A DNA stretch of 64,000 nucleotides from JBAXTE01 sp963556065 (GTDB lineage Bacteria; Bacteroidota; Bacteroidia; Bacteroidales; WCHB1-69): NCBI GenBank assembly GCA_963556065.3, contig CAUVYH020000017.1, positions 62,001 through 126,000 on the forward strand, written 5' to 3'. The position numbers and the translations under genes are program-made. This document shows, piece after piece, positions 51,207-60,685 of this stretch. The stretch's first letter is position 1; each line of letters begins with the position of its first letter. The notes below the pieces were generated by a model. It was not told the DNA's origin. It worked only from the letters and a program-made list of their open reading frames with translations, and did no database searches.

Positions 51207-51605
51207 CTAAGAGAACGTATATAGCGTATTAATCACAAAATTCCATATAGTTACAACACCTATGGCCAATAGTTTGGAAAAATAGAAATGCCAATTCATT
51301 TTTTTTACAAGAAGCCATAAAATCAATGTATTTATACCCAATCCCATCAATGAGATAAGGAAAAATCGACCGAATTCAACGGCAACCTGCGGGTTTTGAC
51401 TGTGATAAGTCCAGACCCTGTTTAAAAAATAATTGGAGGTGGCAGCACAGCAAAAACCGATAGCATTTGCTACAAATTGCTGAATTTTTACCTTCTCGCG
51501 AAGCAGATAAGTAATTCCAAAATCGACAAAAACTCCAGAAAATCCGACAATTCCGAATTTAATAAACTTATAAAGTATTGATTTTGTCAACAACGAATTG
51601 AACAT
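51207..51605 (-). CDS. GtrA-family membrane protein
   Basis: This 132-residue protein has four predicted membrane helices and the GtrA pattern: FIKFGIVGFSGVFVDFGITY at the N-terminus, ANAIGFCCAATSNYFLNRVW in the second and third helices, and a C-terminal TIWNFVINTLYTF. GtrA proteins are thought to flip polyprenyl-linked sugars used in cell-surface glycosylation. It is the last gene of a same-strand run after a MurG-like glycosyltransferase, which fits a role in handling a lipid-linked sugar. Confidence 0.88.
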   Translation of the reverse strand: MFNSLLTKSILYKFIKFGIVGFSGVFVDFGITYLLREKVKIQQFVANAIGFCCAATSNYFLNRVWTYHSQNPQVAVEFGRFFLISLMGLGINTLILWLLVKKMNWHFYFSKLLAIGVVTIWNFVINTLYTFS

Positions 51606-51637
51606 TCCCGCAATTTTTTTGCAAAGATGGTGATTTT

Positions 51638-52738
51638 TTAAATATTTTCGGGAAAATTTAACCCCTCCTTCATAAAATCTGTGAATGAGGTGATCTTTTG
51701 ATTGTTGTTAGATTGAAGGTTTTCTTTTTTAACCTTGATTTTTAGCTGAGCAATTCGATCAAATAATAGATCTAATTCGTGGAATTGCAAAAAGTCGATG
51801 GTCTGTTTGTTTCGGTTTATTTTCGACAGATAGGCTTGTTCCGTTTGTCCTGGGGTCGGAATTAGAATTGCTTTTTTGTTGAGTAAAATCAAGTCCATAA
51901 TAGTTGTATAACCGGCACTTCCAATTACCATTTCGGCACGATTCAATGCACTATTTAGCTCGTGAAATGATACATTTTGTCGAACATCCACAAATTTACC
52001 TTGGTAATTCAACGAAAGATCATTTGTGTAGAGGACAAGTGGATTTGAATTTGTTTCTGCAACTTGAATCAGTTTTTCGGCTAGCTGTTTTCGAAAAGGC
52101 ATAGGGCCGGAAACAATCGCCATCAATGGAATCAAGCTATCACAACGGAACGGTTCTTTATAATATCTGCTCAACAACCCGATGTAACGGATTTTCGTGT
52201 GTGCCTTTGGTTGATGTGACAGTACTCCTGCAATCCCCGGTTCATCCTTTAAATCGGGTACCCAAACTTCACTAAAAGGGGCTAATCTATGTTTAATGAT
52301 TCGGCGGAACAGAAGCTCCATAAATGCAAACCTTTTTGGAGGAAGAAGTGTGAGTTGATGGGTTATTATGATGTTTTTACTATAGTAACTCCAAAATCCA
52401 TAGCGATTATCTGAAATGACGATATCAACATGATGCTGTTTCACTAGGTTCGATACTTGCTTCTGCTCTTTTCTATTAATTTTAATGAGTTTTATTCCTG
52501 CCCACAATAATCCAAAAGGAAGCCATTTGCCGTTTCGATAACGAATCCGGATGTCTTTAATCTGCTGGATAGGAACTGCGGGGAATTCTGCCGAAAGTAA
52601 ATTGTATGCATCACCATCGGCAGCCAGAATAATGTTAAAATCAGGATTGTTAATAAGATCTCGAATAATTGGAATGGAACGCGAGGCGTGACCTAATCCC
52701 CAGTTTAAAATTCCGAAAAGTATAGTCTTTTGTTCCAC
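51638..52738 (-). CDS. MurG-like (MJ1255-type) glycosyltransferase
   Basis: This 366-residue protein has the GT-B fold of the glycosyltransferase 28 superfamily. The N-terminal half has ILNWGLGHASRSIPIIRDL, a glycine-rich acceptor-side loop; the C-terminal half has MVIGSAGYTTIMDLILLNKK and AILIPTPGQTEQAYLSKIN, the nucleotide-sugar-binding region with the expected Glu-Gln pair. It resembles the MJ1255 family of uncharacterised transferases. It lies between a lipoprotein gene and a GtrA gene on the same strand, so may build a surface glycolipid. Donor and acceptor are unknown. Confidence 0.85.
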   Translation of the reverse strand: MEQKTILFGILNWGLGHASRSIPIIRDLINNPDFNIILAADGDAYNLLSAEFPAVPIQQIKDIRIRYRNGKWLPFGLLWAGIKLIKINRKEQKQVSNLVKQHHVDIVISDNRYGFWSYYSKNIIITHQLTLLPPKRFAFMELLFRRIIKHRLAPFSEVWVPDLKDEPGIAGVLSHQPKAHTKIRYIGLLSRYYKEPFRCDSLIPLMAIVSGPMPFRKQLAEKLIQVAETNSNPLVLYTNDLSLNYQGKFVDVRQNVSFHELNSALNRAEMVIGSAGYTTIMDLILLNKKAILIPTPGQTEQAYLSKINRNKQTIDFLQFHELDLLFDRIAQLKIKVKKENLQSNNNQKITSFTDFMKEGLNFPENI

Positions 52739-52748
52739 GACAACTTGG

Positions 52749-53594
52749 CTAATGGTGCAAGGTAATAGTGCGGGTGTTTCCGTTTACCGTCACTGTTGCA
52801 ATTTGATCGCATGTTCCATCTCCAAAATTGATGACAGCTTCGAGCAGATCAGGAATAACTGCTGATATTTTTCCTTGTTTAATCCATCTGCAATTACGGG
52901 CTACAAGCAGAGGTTCAACAATTGTTGCCGTGTAATCTATTCCGTTTCGGGTGGTGCCCGAAGTTGTTCCTGTAATAGAATAAACATCGTCCCAACGGCT
53001 TGTGGTGCTTTCTCCTTCTACCCATGTACGAGTTCGTTGCGCTGTGCGGGTAGCAATTACTTCTCCTTCAGGTGTGGTGATAGAGCCGTTTTCAATGGTT
53101 ACAGAGTAGGTTCTAAAACCGTTTACAAAACCAAGATTTGCAATGGTCTTTGTGCCGGAGACTAAATTTTCATTAATTGTAAAGCCATTAAATGTAATGG
53201 TTCTCAGCATACCTTGGTCTCGATAGCGAGCGGTTTGGTTAATAGTAATTTGTCCACCGAGCACATTCCCGTTTTCGGTTGTACAACTACTTGAAAAGTC
53301 AAGAATGATTGTCTTCGGCCAGGTAGTGGTATCGTGATAATTAATGGTTACGGTTACACAAGAGCTAAGTGTTTTAGCATTAACCGAGTAATTCAGGGTA
53401 TCGAGCGTTGCCGAAATATCATTAATTTCGTCTGTGATAAGATTATAAATTCTAGTTGCTTCGGCATCATTTTTTTGAATTTCAATTATCGCCTCGGTAT
53501 TCTCGCTATTATTGGTATCCTCTTTTTTGCATGAAAAAAAGAAAGAAATTCCAAATGTTGAAAGGAGAAAAATGTACATGCTTTTTGTTTTCAT
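52749..53594 (-). CDS. Hypothetical surface lipoprotein
   Basis: This 281-residue protein has a signal with lipobox FFFSC (Cys22) and a mature start CKKEDTNNSEN, where the Lys/Glu/Asp stretch resembles the lipoprotein export signal for surface display described in Bacteroidota. The body is beta-rich with repeated TITINQTARY- and TRTAQRTRTW-type strands and many Thr residues. No known family is recognised. It lies 10 bases upstream of the glycosyltransferase gene and 50 bases after the Ig-like lipoprotein gene on the same strand. Confidence 0.65.
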   Translation of the reverse strand: MKTKSMYIFLLSTFGISFFFSCKKEDTNNSENTEAIIEIQKNDAEATRIYNLITDEINDISATLDTLNYSVNAKTLSSCVTVTINYHDTTTWPKTIILDFSSSCTTENGNVLGGQITINQTARYRDQGMLRTITFNGFTINENLVSGTKTIANLGFVNGFRTYSVTIENGSITTPEGEVIATRTAQRTRTWVEGESTTSRWDDVYSITGTTSGTTRNGIDYTATIVEPLLVARNCRWIKQGKISAVIPDLLEAVINFGDGTCDQIATVTVNGNTRTITLHH

Positions 53595-53644
53595 TGCTGT
53601 ATGTTTAAGGTTTCACCGAAATCATTTTTGTGTTTCAAATGTTG

Positions 53645-55291
53645 CTAATCCACTATGAATTTTTCTTCAATATCCCATTTTGCACGTATTTGAATGGGTG
53701 TTGCAAAGATTATAATTCTTTCGGGTAATTGTTTTAAAAAATAGTTACCGGTATCCCATTTCTTGTTTTTGTTTTCATCAATTATCGCTTTCAATTGGTA
53801 AGTTCCTGGGGATAGATTGCTCCATGAAATGTTTCCACTTTCATTTAAAATTTGTTCTTTCACAATATCATTTTGTTCATTTAGTAGCTGGACAATGAGC
53901 ATTTGCCCTTTTTTATTGTCGAGATGGACGAGTAAATTCCCATAATCATCTTCGGTGAGGATTGTAAATTGTGCTTTTATACTATCATTAGTCAGCATAT
54001 TGTAGCTCCAGAAAGTACTGTCTGCAATTTTTAACAGATATGTTTGTTGTTCCTCTTTTTTAAAGGCAACGATTATTTTTTTTCTGACAGAATCTAAATA
54101 CGTAATATTAAAAGGAATTTCATTTGTATCTTTTGTGAGCTTGTAGAGTTTTATCTTCTGGTTGTTAATGTTTTTGAGAGGAGCGTTAAATGAAATCATT
54201 AATGGGAGATATCGTTCTTTTGCATCATTTACCGTTGCCGATAGGTGTGTGCTTTCGCTGAGTTTACGTGATGATTTCCGCTCAGCAGAAGGACTGACAA
54301 CAAATGTATCCAATAACTGTCGGTCGGAAATATAAAGAGTAATAGTATCCGGCGAAAAATATTTATCATACAGATAAACAGTATCATTATGAAGGCTGTG
54401 TTCGCAGATAAATCTGCTGCTAAAATCGCCTTCTTTAAGTTGAAAATGAATATTAGAAGCCTCTTTTTTTAATGCAATCATAAGCTTTCCGCGTGCAAGG
54501 ATCGTCTTTTTTAGAATTTGCTGAGCCGTATCGGCTTGTGAAAACATCTTAATTTCGAGATTATCGGATTTACCTGTTTCCACCATTAAAGGAGAGAAGC
54601 CGATCCGTTCGGAAAACTGATCAAAAAGTAAATTGTTGTTTTTATCGTTTAATGCAAATAGCTTATACTTGCCTTCACTTATATGAGAATAAGTAAAAAG
54701 ACCCAAATCGTTTGTTTTTGTGAGGTAATAAGGTCTTTGTGTCATTGGCAAGGTGTCATTATCTTGACGATAAAGTAGCACATAAGCTTGTTTTTCGGGC
54801 TTTAGTGTAAATGCGTCTATTACTGTCCCTTTAATTACACCGGAGTCTATCGCATTTCCGGTAGAAAAATTATATTCGAACGAAGGAATAGCGTTGTTTT
54901 CTGTAATATCCCGGATGCAATTATCAAAAAAAAGTGAATAGGTGGCATTTGGCTTTAATGTATCGCTAAATTCTATAATTAAATTTTTACCTGACACTTT
55001 ATATGAGGGTGCTGTTTTTAGGGGGGGGGAGATCATCACCTTTTCGCCAGCATTGTTGATTTCGATATATTCATCAAATGTGATTTTAATTTGCGTTCCT
55101 GTAAGGAATTGGATGGAATTGTTTGGAGGAACTGACTTTATTGCTTTTGGCGGGGCCACATCGCGTGGACCTCCGGTAGGTGTGACTATTTGGGCACAAG
55201 CGGTTAACAAAAAAACAATTATGCCGAAAAAAACACGACAAATTGATTTTTTTGAAACAAAAAATCTGAACATAATTGATTTATTATTCAT
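53645..55291 (-). CDS. Lipoprotein with Ig-like (Big_5/SbsA) N-terminal domain
   Basis: This 548-residue protein has a signal ending in the lipobox FLLTAC (Cys32) and then an Ig-like domain of the Big_5 type (about 40-140: PTGGPRDVAPPKAIKSVPPN, ITFDEYIEINNAGEKV, SDTLKPNATYSLFFDNCIRD). The PTGGPRDVAPP start is common to a Bacteroidota family of envelope proteins of unknown function. A carboxypeptidase-regulatory-like segment (FSYHISEGKYKLFALND, here with T for F at the start) and further beta domains follow. It is probably in the outer membrane. It is the first gene of the same-strand run leading to the glycosyltransferase and GtrA genes. Confidence 0.8.
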   Translation of the reverse strand: MNNKSIMFRFFVSKKSICRVFFGIIVFLLTACAQIVTPTGGPRDVAPPKAIKSVPPNNSIQFLTGTQIKITFDEYIEINNAGEKVMISPPLKTAPSYKVSGKNLIIEFSDTLKPNATYSLFFDNCIRDITENNAIPSFEYNFSTGNAIDSGVIKGTVIDAFTLKPEKQAYVLLYRQDNDTLPMTQRPYYLTKTNDLGLFTYSHISEGKYKLFALNDKNNNLLFDQFSERIGFSPLMVETGKSDNLEIKMFSQADTAQQILKKTILARGKLMIALKKEASNIHFQLKEGDFSSRFICEHSLHNDTVYLYDKYFSPDTITLYISDRQLLDTFVVSPSAERKSSRKLSESTHLSATVNDAKERYLPLMISFNAPLKNINNQKIKLYKLTKDTNEIPFNITYLDSVRKKIIVAFKKEEQQTYLLKIADSTFWSYNMLTNDSIKAQFTILTEDDYGNLLVHLDNKKGQMLIVQLLNEQNDIVKEQILNESGNISWSNLSPGTYQLKAIIDENKNKKWDTGNYFLKQLPERIIIFATPIQIRAKWDIEEKFIVD

Positions 55292-55673
55292 GAATTGTAT
55301 TTATTATGGTCAAAAATACAATTTTTTTAGTCACCGCTAATGAACCTTAGCCAAAAATGAGCATATAATTTTGCTTAAACATCAAAAAAATGAGGACTGT
55401 AAACATTTTGCTATGCACCATTGGAGAATCTAAATAAAAATAAAATGTTCCCTTTCGGAAATATTAAATCATGTGTATTCACATTTTCATTGCATAAAAT
55501 AAACGAGAATAAATACGCTATAAATAACCCTGTATTTGAAAAATAAACGCAAAAAAAAACAAGTTGTGATTTTTTTTTATACTTTTGATTTTTAGTATAA
55601 TTGTCAAGCTGCAAAAATTATTTAGCATGGTAATTGGATAAAAGCAAAAAAACACTAAAATAAATACATTCAG
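55292..55673. other. AT-rich divergent spacer
   Basis: These 382 bases separate the Ig-like lipoprotein gene from the first TPR gene. Apart from a -7 box at 55580-55587 I see no gene, RNA fold or repeat; base composition is strongly AT with long A and T runs. Confidence 0.6.
55580..55587 (+). promoter_or_regulatory. -7 promoter box of the TPR gene pair
   Basis: TACTTTTG lies 86 bases before the ATG at 55674, which would leave a long leader of about 80 bases. Confidence 0.45.
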
Positions 55674-56117
55674 ATGAAAAGAATAATTCTTATTTGCATT
55701 ATAGCCATTACATCCGTTTCCGGTTATGCCCAAGATCAGGATGTAAGAGAATTGCTTGACAAAGGCATTAATTTAATTACGAAAAAGGAATATAAGAAGG
55801 CCATTGAAGTTTTTGATGAAGCAGCAAAAATAAGTCCTGACGAAGCCGAAATATATGCCCATAGAGGACAAGCCAAACACTATCTGAATCTTTTTAAAGA
55901 AGCTATTGAAGACTATAATATTGCGATTCGATTGCAACCCGATTATGCTGAGGTTTATCATTTGAGAGGATTGGCAAAAGGTGAGTTAAAAGATAACACC
56001 GGTGCTTGTGAAGATTGGGAAATTGCATACGAAAAAGGAGAATCAAGAGCATTGCAGCTAATTGTGGAGTTTTGTGAAACGAATAAGGACAATTCCAAAA
56101 ATAAAAAATCAAAGTAA
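55674..56117 (+). CDS. Small secreted TPR protein (copy 1)
   Basis: This 147-residue protein has a signal (MKRIILICIIAITSVSGYAQ) and about three tetratricopeptide repeats (residues 25-125), including EYKKAIEVFDEAAKISPDEA and FKEAIEDYNIAIRLQPDYAE, then a C-terminal cap with GACEDWEIAYEKG and a Cys near the end (LIVEFCE). The pattern 'CEDW..A...G' with a last Cys suggests a disulfide. It is followed 41 bases later by a close paralogue. Role unknown; likely a periplasmic adaptor. Confidence 0.82.
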   Translation: MKRIILICIIAITSVSGYAQDQDVRELLDKGINLITKKEYKKAIEVFDEAAKISPDEAEIYAHRGQAKHYLNLFKEAIEDYNIAIRLQPDYAEVYHLRGLAKGELKDNTGACEDWEIAYEKGESRALQLIVEFCETNKDNSKNKKSK

Positions 56118-56158
56118 TCGTTATTGTCAAATAAACGAATAGACTAAATACACGTAAT

Positions 56159-56593
56159 ATGAAAAAAAGTCTTATAATCATTTTTTTATTAAGTTTTACG
56201 GTTTTGTTTTCAATGGAATCTTTCGCACAACAATCGCCGGAATATTACTTAAAAAAAGGGATTTCTCTTATTTCCAAGCAAAAATATCAAGAGGCGTATG
56301 ATGAATTTGACAAAGCATATAAATTAGACTCAAAAGATGCAAACATCCTTGCTTTTCGCGGGCAGGCATTACATTATTTAAAACGCTATTCCGAAGCCAT
56401 TGAAAGTTATAATGCAGCACTTCTTTTGCAACCCGATTATGCCGAAGTATATCATTTGCGGGGAATGGCACGTTATGAGATGAAAGATACCAGCGGTGCC
56501 TGCGAAGATTGGGAACAAGCCAACAAATTGGGGTACGACATGGTTATCGATTTAATTATCGAATATTGCATGAAAAACAAAACCGAAAAATAA
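56159..56593 (+). CDS. Small secreted TPR protein (copy 2, tandem paralogue)
   Basis: This 144-residue protein has the same layout as its neighbour: signal ending near FAQQ, about three TPR units (KYQEAYDEFDKAYKLDSKDA, YSEAIESYNAALLLQPDYAE), and the same cap, GACEDWEQANKLG and LIIEYCM. The shared phrase QPDYAEVYHLRG is identical in both. The pair is a tandem duplication that has since diverged, mostly outside the second and third repeats. It lies 41 bases after copy 1 and about 80 bases before an outer-membrane-type gene. Confidence 0.82.
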   Translation: MKKSLIIIFLLSFTVLFSMESFAQQSPEYYLKKGISLISKQKYQEAYDEFDKAYKLDSKDANILAFRGQALHYLKRYSEAIESYNAALLLQPDYAEVYHLRGMARYEMKDTSGACEDWEQANKLGYDMVIDLIIEYCMKNKTEK

Positions 56594-56672
56594 TACCGGA
56601 TTAAAGCTCGGAGATATACTATTTGAATGGTTTTTGAGTTTAAGGCTTAATGAATCAACTTTACACAATAAA

Positions 56673-57431
56673 ATGAGCAAATACTTTTATTTTTTGGTGC
56701 TTTTTCTAAGCCTATCAATAAGCACATACGGACAACGAAATATGGTTGATTCGGTTGATCATATAAGTTATTTCAGTGCTGACTTTGCATATCATTTTCC
56801 TCAGTTTGATATGAAAAAATGGTTTAATAATAGTGCTACGATTGGTGCAAGTTATGGTATTAAGACCGATAAAAATTGGACTTTTTGCATTGATTTCAGT
56901 TATCTGTGGGGTGATAATATTAACAATAAAGATTCTGTACTGTGGAACATTTCCAATGCAGACGGAAATATTATTGATGGAGATGGTCAGTTTGCCGTTA
57001 TTGATTACTCTGAATCGGGGTGGACGGGGATGGTTTCGGTTGGAAAAGTTTTTCCGGTGAATAAAAAAAATCAAAATTCAGGAATATGGATTAAGGCAGG
57101 AGTCGGTTTTTTACAACATAAAATATTGATTTCTAATCCGAACAATGTTACTCCTCAAATAAAAGACGATTACAAAAAAGGATACGATAAACTCTCAAAC
57201 GGCTTTGCCTGCAACCAGTTTCTTGGATATTTTTGGATTAGCAAACGTAGCATGATCAATGCTTATGCAGGATTCGAAGCTATTGAAGGATGGACAAAAC
57301 TCCGTCGAACTGTAGATTATAATACGGGATTGCCCGATAATACTCGAAAATTTGACATGCTTATAGGGTTTAAGATAGGAGCTGTTATCCCTATTTTCAA
57401 ACGTCGCCCCGAACCTTTTTATACCAATTAA
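56673..57431 (+). CDS. Hypothetical outer-membrane-type protein
   Basis: This 252-residue protein starts MSKYFYFLVLFLSLSISTYGQ, a good signal peptide. A TTG at 56634 opens the frame earlier but adds 13 residues of no signal character. The body has alternating aromatic beta-strands (YFSADFAYHFPQFDMKKW, WTFCIDFSYLWGD, IWIKAGVGFLQHKILI, FLGYFWISKRSMINAYAGFE) and ends in basic residues. It is probably a beta-barrel of unknown function. It is on the same strand as the TPR pair and precedes waaA by 63 bases. Confidence 0.65.
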   Translation: MSKYFYFLVLFLSLSISTYGQRNMVDSVDHISYFSADFAYHFPQFDMKKWFNNSATIGASYGIKTDKNWTFCIDFSYLWGDNINNKDSVLWNISNADGNIIDGDGQFAVIDYSESGWTGMVSVGKVFPVNKKNQNSGIWIKAGVGFLQHKILISNPNNVTPQIKDDYKKGYDKLSNGFACNQFLGYFWISKRSMINAYAGFEAIEGWTKLRRTVDYNTGLPDNTRKFDMLIGFKIGAVIPIFKRRPEPFYTN

Positions 57432-57494
57432 CTGTCCCCAGACCCGAAAAAGCAATTATTTAAAGGTTGAAAACGAGGATGAAAATTTATTAAA

Positions 57495-58766
57495 ATGCAA
57501 CTGGTTAATGTAGTGAGTCATTGCTTATACAATTTTTTTATTTATTGCTATGGAGGGTTCATTCGATTACTTTCGCTTTTTAACACGAAGGCAAAATTTT
57601 GGATAGAAGGCAGAAAAAATATTTTTGATACTCTCAATCAGTTTAAACAACAATGTAATAAACCCATAGTTTGGGTTCATTGTGCTTCGCTTGGCGAATT
57701 TGAGCAAGGACGGCCATTAATTGAACGAATGCGGAGCGAAGATACACAACGGGCATTTATTATTACTTTTTTTTCTCCTTCGGGTTATGAAATCAGAAAA
57801 AATTATTCTGGAGCCGATTTAGTTTGTTATCTTCCGCTTGATACGCCTCGGAATGCAGACCGTTTTATAAAGATCGTAGCTCCCCAAATGGCTGTTTTTG
57901 TAAAATATGAGTATTGGTTCAATTATATGAAATCGCTTTATAAGCACTCGATACCGCTTTATGTTGTGTCGGCAATTTTTCGTCCCAATCAATATTTTTT
58001 CAAGAATTATGGAATATGGTTTGCTAAACAGTTGGCGTTGGTTTCTCATTTTTTTGTTCAAAATCAAACTTCGTGTGAGTTGTTAAACTCGTTAGGTTAT
58101 CAAAACTATACGTTGTGCGGAGATACTCGCTTCGACCGAGTTTTTGAAATTAGTCAAAACAAGGCATCATATCCTTTGATAGAAGCATTTTGTCAATCGA
58201 ATAAAGATTCTAAAATATGGGTTATAGGAAGTAGTTGGCATCCTGATGAGTTGTTATTTGTATCACTTATAGCCAAAGAAAAAGGTATCCGCTTAATTAT
58301 TGCACCTCACGAAATTGAGGAGTCTCATATACGTCAGATCGAATTGCTTTTTCCCTTACAACGAGTTGTACTATATACCTCGGCAACGCTGGAAACTGCT
58401 GCAAACGGCGACGTATTAATTATCGACACAATAGGAATGCTGAGTCAAGTCTATCGGCATGCATATATTGCGTATATCGGAGGAGGATTTGGTGCCGGTA
58501 TTCATAATATTCTGGAAGCAGCCGTGTATTCGATTCCTGTGATATTCGGTCCCCGATATCAAAAATTTGACGAGGCCGTTTCTTTAATCGCAGCAGGAGG
58601 CGCTTTTTCAATAAATAATAACCGTGAGCTTTTAGATATAGCCCAAAAGCTGATGAATGACAAAGAGGAGTACTTGAAAGTTTCCACAGCCTGTTCAGTC
58701 TTTGTAAAGCAGAATATTGGAGCTACCGATAAAATTATGCACCATATCTTACCTCGAAAAAAATAA
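57495..58766 (+). CDS. waaA: 3-deoxy-D-manno-octulosonic acid transferase
   Basis: WaaA (KdtA) adds Kdo from CMP-Kdo to lipid IVA at the cytoplasmic face of the inner membrane during LPS synthesis. The 423-residue product has an N-terminal membrane anchor (LYNFFIYCYGGFIRLLSLF), the conserved HCASLGEFEQGRPLIERM with the catalytic Glu, CYLPLDTPRNADRF, FVKYEYWFNYM, GDTRFDRV, and the C-terminal Kdo-nucleotide site with YIGGGFGAGIHNILEAAVY. The length is normal. It agrees with the LPS-assembly genes elsewhere in the window. It converges with the histidine kinase gene 15 bases downstream. Confidence 0.95.
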   Translation: MQLVNVVSHCLYNFFIYCYGGFIRLLSLFNTKAKFWIEGRKNIFDTLNQFKQQCNKPIVWVHCASLGEFEQGRPLIERMRSEDTQRAFIITFFSPSGYEIRKNYSGADLVCYLPLDTPRNADRFIKIVAPQMAVFVKYEYWFNYMKSLYKHSIPLYVVSAIFRPNQYFFKNYGIWFAKQLALVSHFFVQNQTSCELLNSLGYQNYTLCGDTRFDRVFEISQNKASYPLIEAFCQSNKDSKIWVIGSSWHPDELLFVSLIAKEKGIRLIIAPHEIEESHIRQIELLFPLQRVVLYTSATLETAANGDVLIIDTIGMLSQVYRHAYIAYIGGGFGAGIHNILEAAVYSIPVIFGPRYQKFDEAVSLIAAGGAFSINNNRELLDIAQKLMNDKEEYLKVSTACSVFVKQNIGATDKIMHHILPRKK

Positions 58767-58781
58767 TTACAATTTTTTGAG

Positions 58782-59843
58782 TTATCCCCGATGTTTTTGA
58801 AGGGTAAAAGCAAAGGTTGTTCCTACATTGGGAGTGCTTCTAACATTAATCGATTGCTGGTGTGCTTCAATGATGTGTTTCACAATAGCCAAGCCTAAGC
58901 CCGATCCTCCAACAGTTCGGGAACGGTTTTTATCGACTCTATAAAACCGTTCGAATAAACGGGGAATATGTTCTTCGGGAATCCCCATTCCATGATCGGT
59001 GACTTCTACCAGAATATATTCAACCATATCGAAAAAACTAATCTTGGTTTTTCCTTTCCCTTTTTCATTTTGGCCATATTTAATCGAATTATCGATTAGG
59101 TTGGTGAGTACTTTTTTAATGTTTTCCCGATCTGCAATAACGAGGATAGGAGATTCGTAAACTTCGGCAAAAGTTAGCTTAATATTGAAGTTTTCGGCTT
59201 TTGTTTCTAGCAAATCGACAACTTCCCGAGTTAAGGCAACGATATCAAAGGATATGGTTTTAAGAGATAGTGACCCGGATTCAAGTTGAGAGATCTCTTC
59301 CAGATCGTCGATAATCTCAATCATTCTGTCGATGTTGCGCTCGGTGCGCTCTAAAAACTGACAAGCCATTTCTCGATCTTCCAATCCGCCGTCAAGGAGT
59401 GTTAAAACATACCCTTGAATATTAGTAATCGGCGTTTTTAGCTCGTGAGAAACGTTCCCTAAAAATTCGCGACGATATATTTCAAGTTTTTTTAACTCTT
59501 CAACCTCTTTTTTATTCCCCTCAATCCATGATTGCACTTCATCGTTTACTTCATCGAGTGACTTTTGAGTAATGATTTTATGCTGGATTTCGTTTTCTTT
59601 TTTTGAGATTTTAAAATTGTGAATATTTTTGTAAATTAAACGGATTTTTTCCACCAGATATTCCTGAAAAATATAAGTAGCAAAAAAATAGGTGGAAGCA
59701 AACATTAATCCGATAAAGCCAAGCACAAACCAAAAAGTGAACTTACCTACCAAAAAGAGCCATAAGAATAGCACAAGTGCAACAATAAACGAAATTAAAA
59801 GTGCCATGCTAAATGACAGCTGTTTGTGGTTGGTCGTTTTCAT
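58782..59843 (-). CDS. PhoR-type sensor histidine kinase
   Basis: This 353-residue kinase has two membrane helices (about 12-32 and 37-58) with almost no periplasmic loop, then a helical linker and the kinase core: the HisKA box with His133 in VSHELKTPITNIQGY, an N-box (LIDNSIKYGQNEKG), and G-boxes (DHGMGIPEEH, GGSGLGLAIVKHI). It would phosphorylate the response regulator encoded just upstream (6 bases between). The lack of a sensor domain suggests it senses membrane state or a partner protein, as PhoR-type kinases do with phosphate transport. The signal is unknown. Confidence 0.93.
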   Translation of the reverse strand: MKTTNHKQLSFSMALLISFIVALVLFLWLFLVGKFTFWFVLGFIGLMFASTYFFATYIFQEYLVEKIRLIYKNIHNFKISKKENEIQHKIITQKSLDEVNDEVQSWIEGNKKEVEELKKLEIYRREFLGNVSHELKTPITNIQGYVLTLLDGGLEDREMACQFLERTERNIDRMIEIIDDLEEISQLESGSLSLKTISFDIVALTREVVDLLETKAENFNIKLTFAEVYESPILVIADRENIKKVLTNLIDNSIKYGQNEKGKGKTKISFFDMVEYILVEVTDHGMGIPEEHIPRLFERFYRVDKNRSRTVGGSGLGLAIVKHIIEAHQQSINVRSTPNVGTTFAFTLQKHRG

Positions 59844-59849
59844 TGCAAT

Positions 59850-60545
59850 CTATTCTTCATATTTATATCCAACACCTTTAATTGTTTTAATGTTTTCGAG
59901 CTCCATTTTTTCGCGAATTTTTCGAATGTGCACGTCAATCGTACGGTCTCCAACAATTACGTCATCGCCCCAAATGGAAGTAAGAATCTCTTCGCGACGA
60001 AAAACCTTATTCGGCTTTGATGCCAAAAGTGCCAGTAATTCAAATTCTTTTTTAGGTAATATATAGTTATTATTATTAAATATTACGGTGTATTTTTCCT
60101 TATCAATGGTGATGGATTGAAGAGAGATTGTGTTTTTTACATCATTAGGTTTTTCCGTCATTGTGTTGAATCTTCGCAACAACGATTTTACTTTGCTTAC
60201 CAAAATTTTGGGTTTTATAGGCTTATGAATATAGTCATCCGCACCGGCCTCAAAACCGGCAACTTGTGAATAATCTTCATTTCGAGCGGTTAAAAAAGCG
60301 ATGACGGAATGATGTAATTCGGGAATTGCTCTGATTTTCTGACAGGCCTCAATTCCATCCATTTCAGGCATCATTACATCCAAAATAATTAGGTGGGGAA
60401 TTACTTTTTTTGCTTTTTTTATTGCTTCATTTCCGTTGTAAGCAATTGAGACTTGGTATCCTTCCCGAATTAAGTTATAGCGAACAAATTCAACAATATC
60501 GGGATCATCATCTACAAGTAAAATCTTTATATCTTCATTTTCCAT
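59850..60545 (-). CDS. PhoB/OmpR-type response regulator
   Basis: This 231-residue regulator has a receiver domain with the acidic pair (LLVDDDPDIVEF), phospho-acceptor Asp56 in LIILDVMMPEMDG, and Lys in DDYIHKPIKP. The C-terminal winged-helix DNA-binding domain includes FELLALLASKPNKVFRREEI and VGDRTIDVHIRKIREKM. It is the first gene of a two-gene operon with the histidine kinase. A -7 box lies 16 bases upstream. Target genes cannot be deduced. Confidence 0.95.
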   Translation of the reverse strand: MENEDIKILLVDDDPDIVEFVRYNLIREGYQVSIAYNGNEAIKKAKKVIPHLIILDVMMPEMDGIEACQKIRAIPELHHSVIAFLTARNEDYSQVAGFEAGADDYIHKPIKPKILVSKVKSLLRRFNTMTEKPNDVKNTISLQSITIDKEKYTVIFNNNNYILPKKEFELLALLASKPNKVFRREEILTSIWGDDVIVGDRTIDVHIRKIREKMELENIKTIKGVGYKYEE

Positions 60546-60561
60546 GATTACTTTTTTATTG

Positions 60562-60569
60562 CAAAGATA
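60562..60569 (-). promoter_or_regulatory. -7 promoter box of the two-component operon
   Basis: TATCTTTG on the minus strand lies 16 bases before the ATG at 60545. Confidence 0.6.
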
Positions 60570-60685
60570 TTATTATTTACTATAAGATAAAGTTAATCAA
60601 TAATTGAGTAATTGTTACCGAATTATTATCAACTTTTTATGATGCTTATTCTTTTAGCGGCTTGCAGTAGATATTCGAAGATTTG

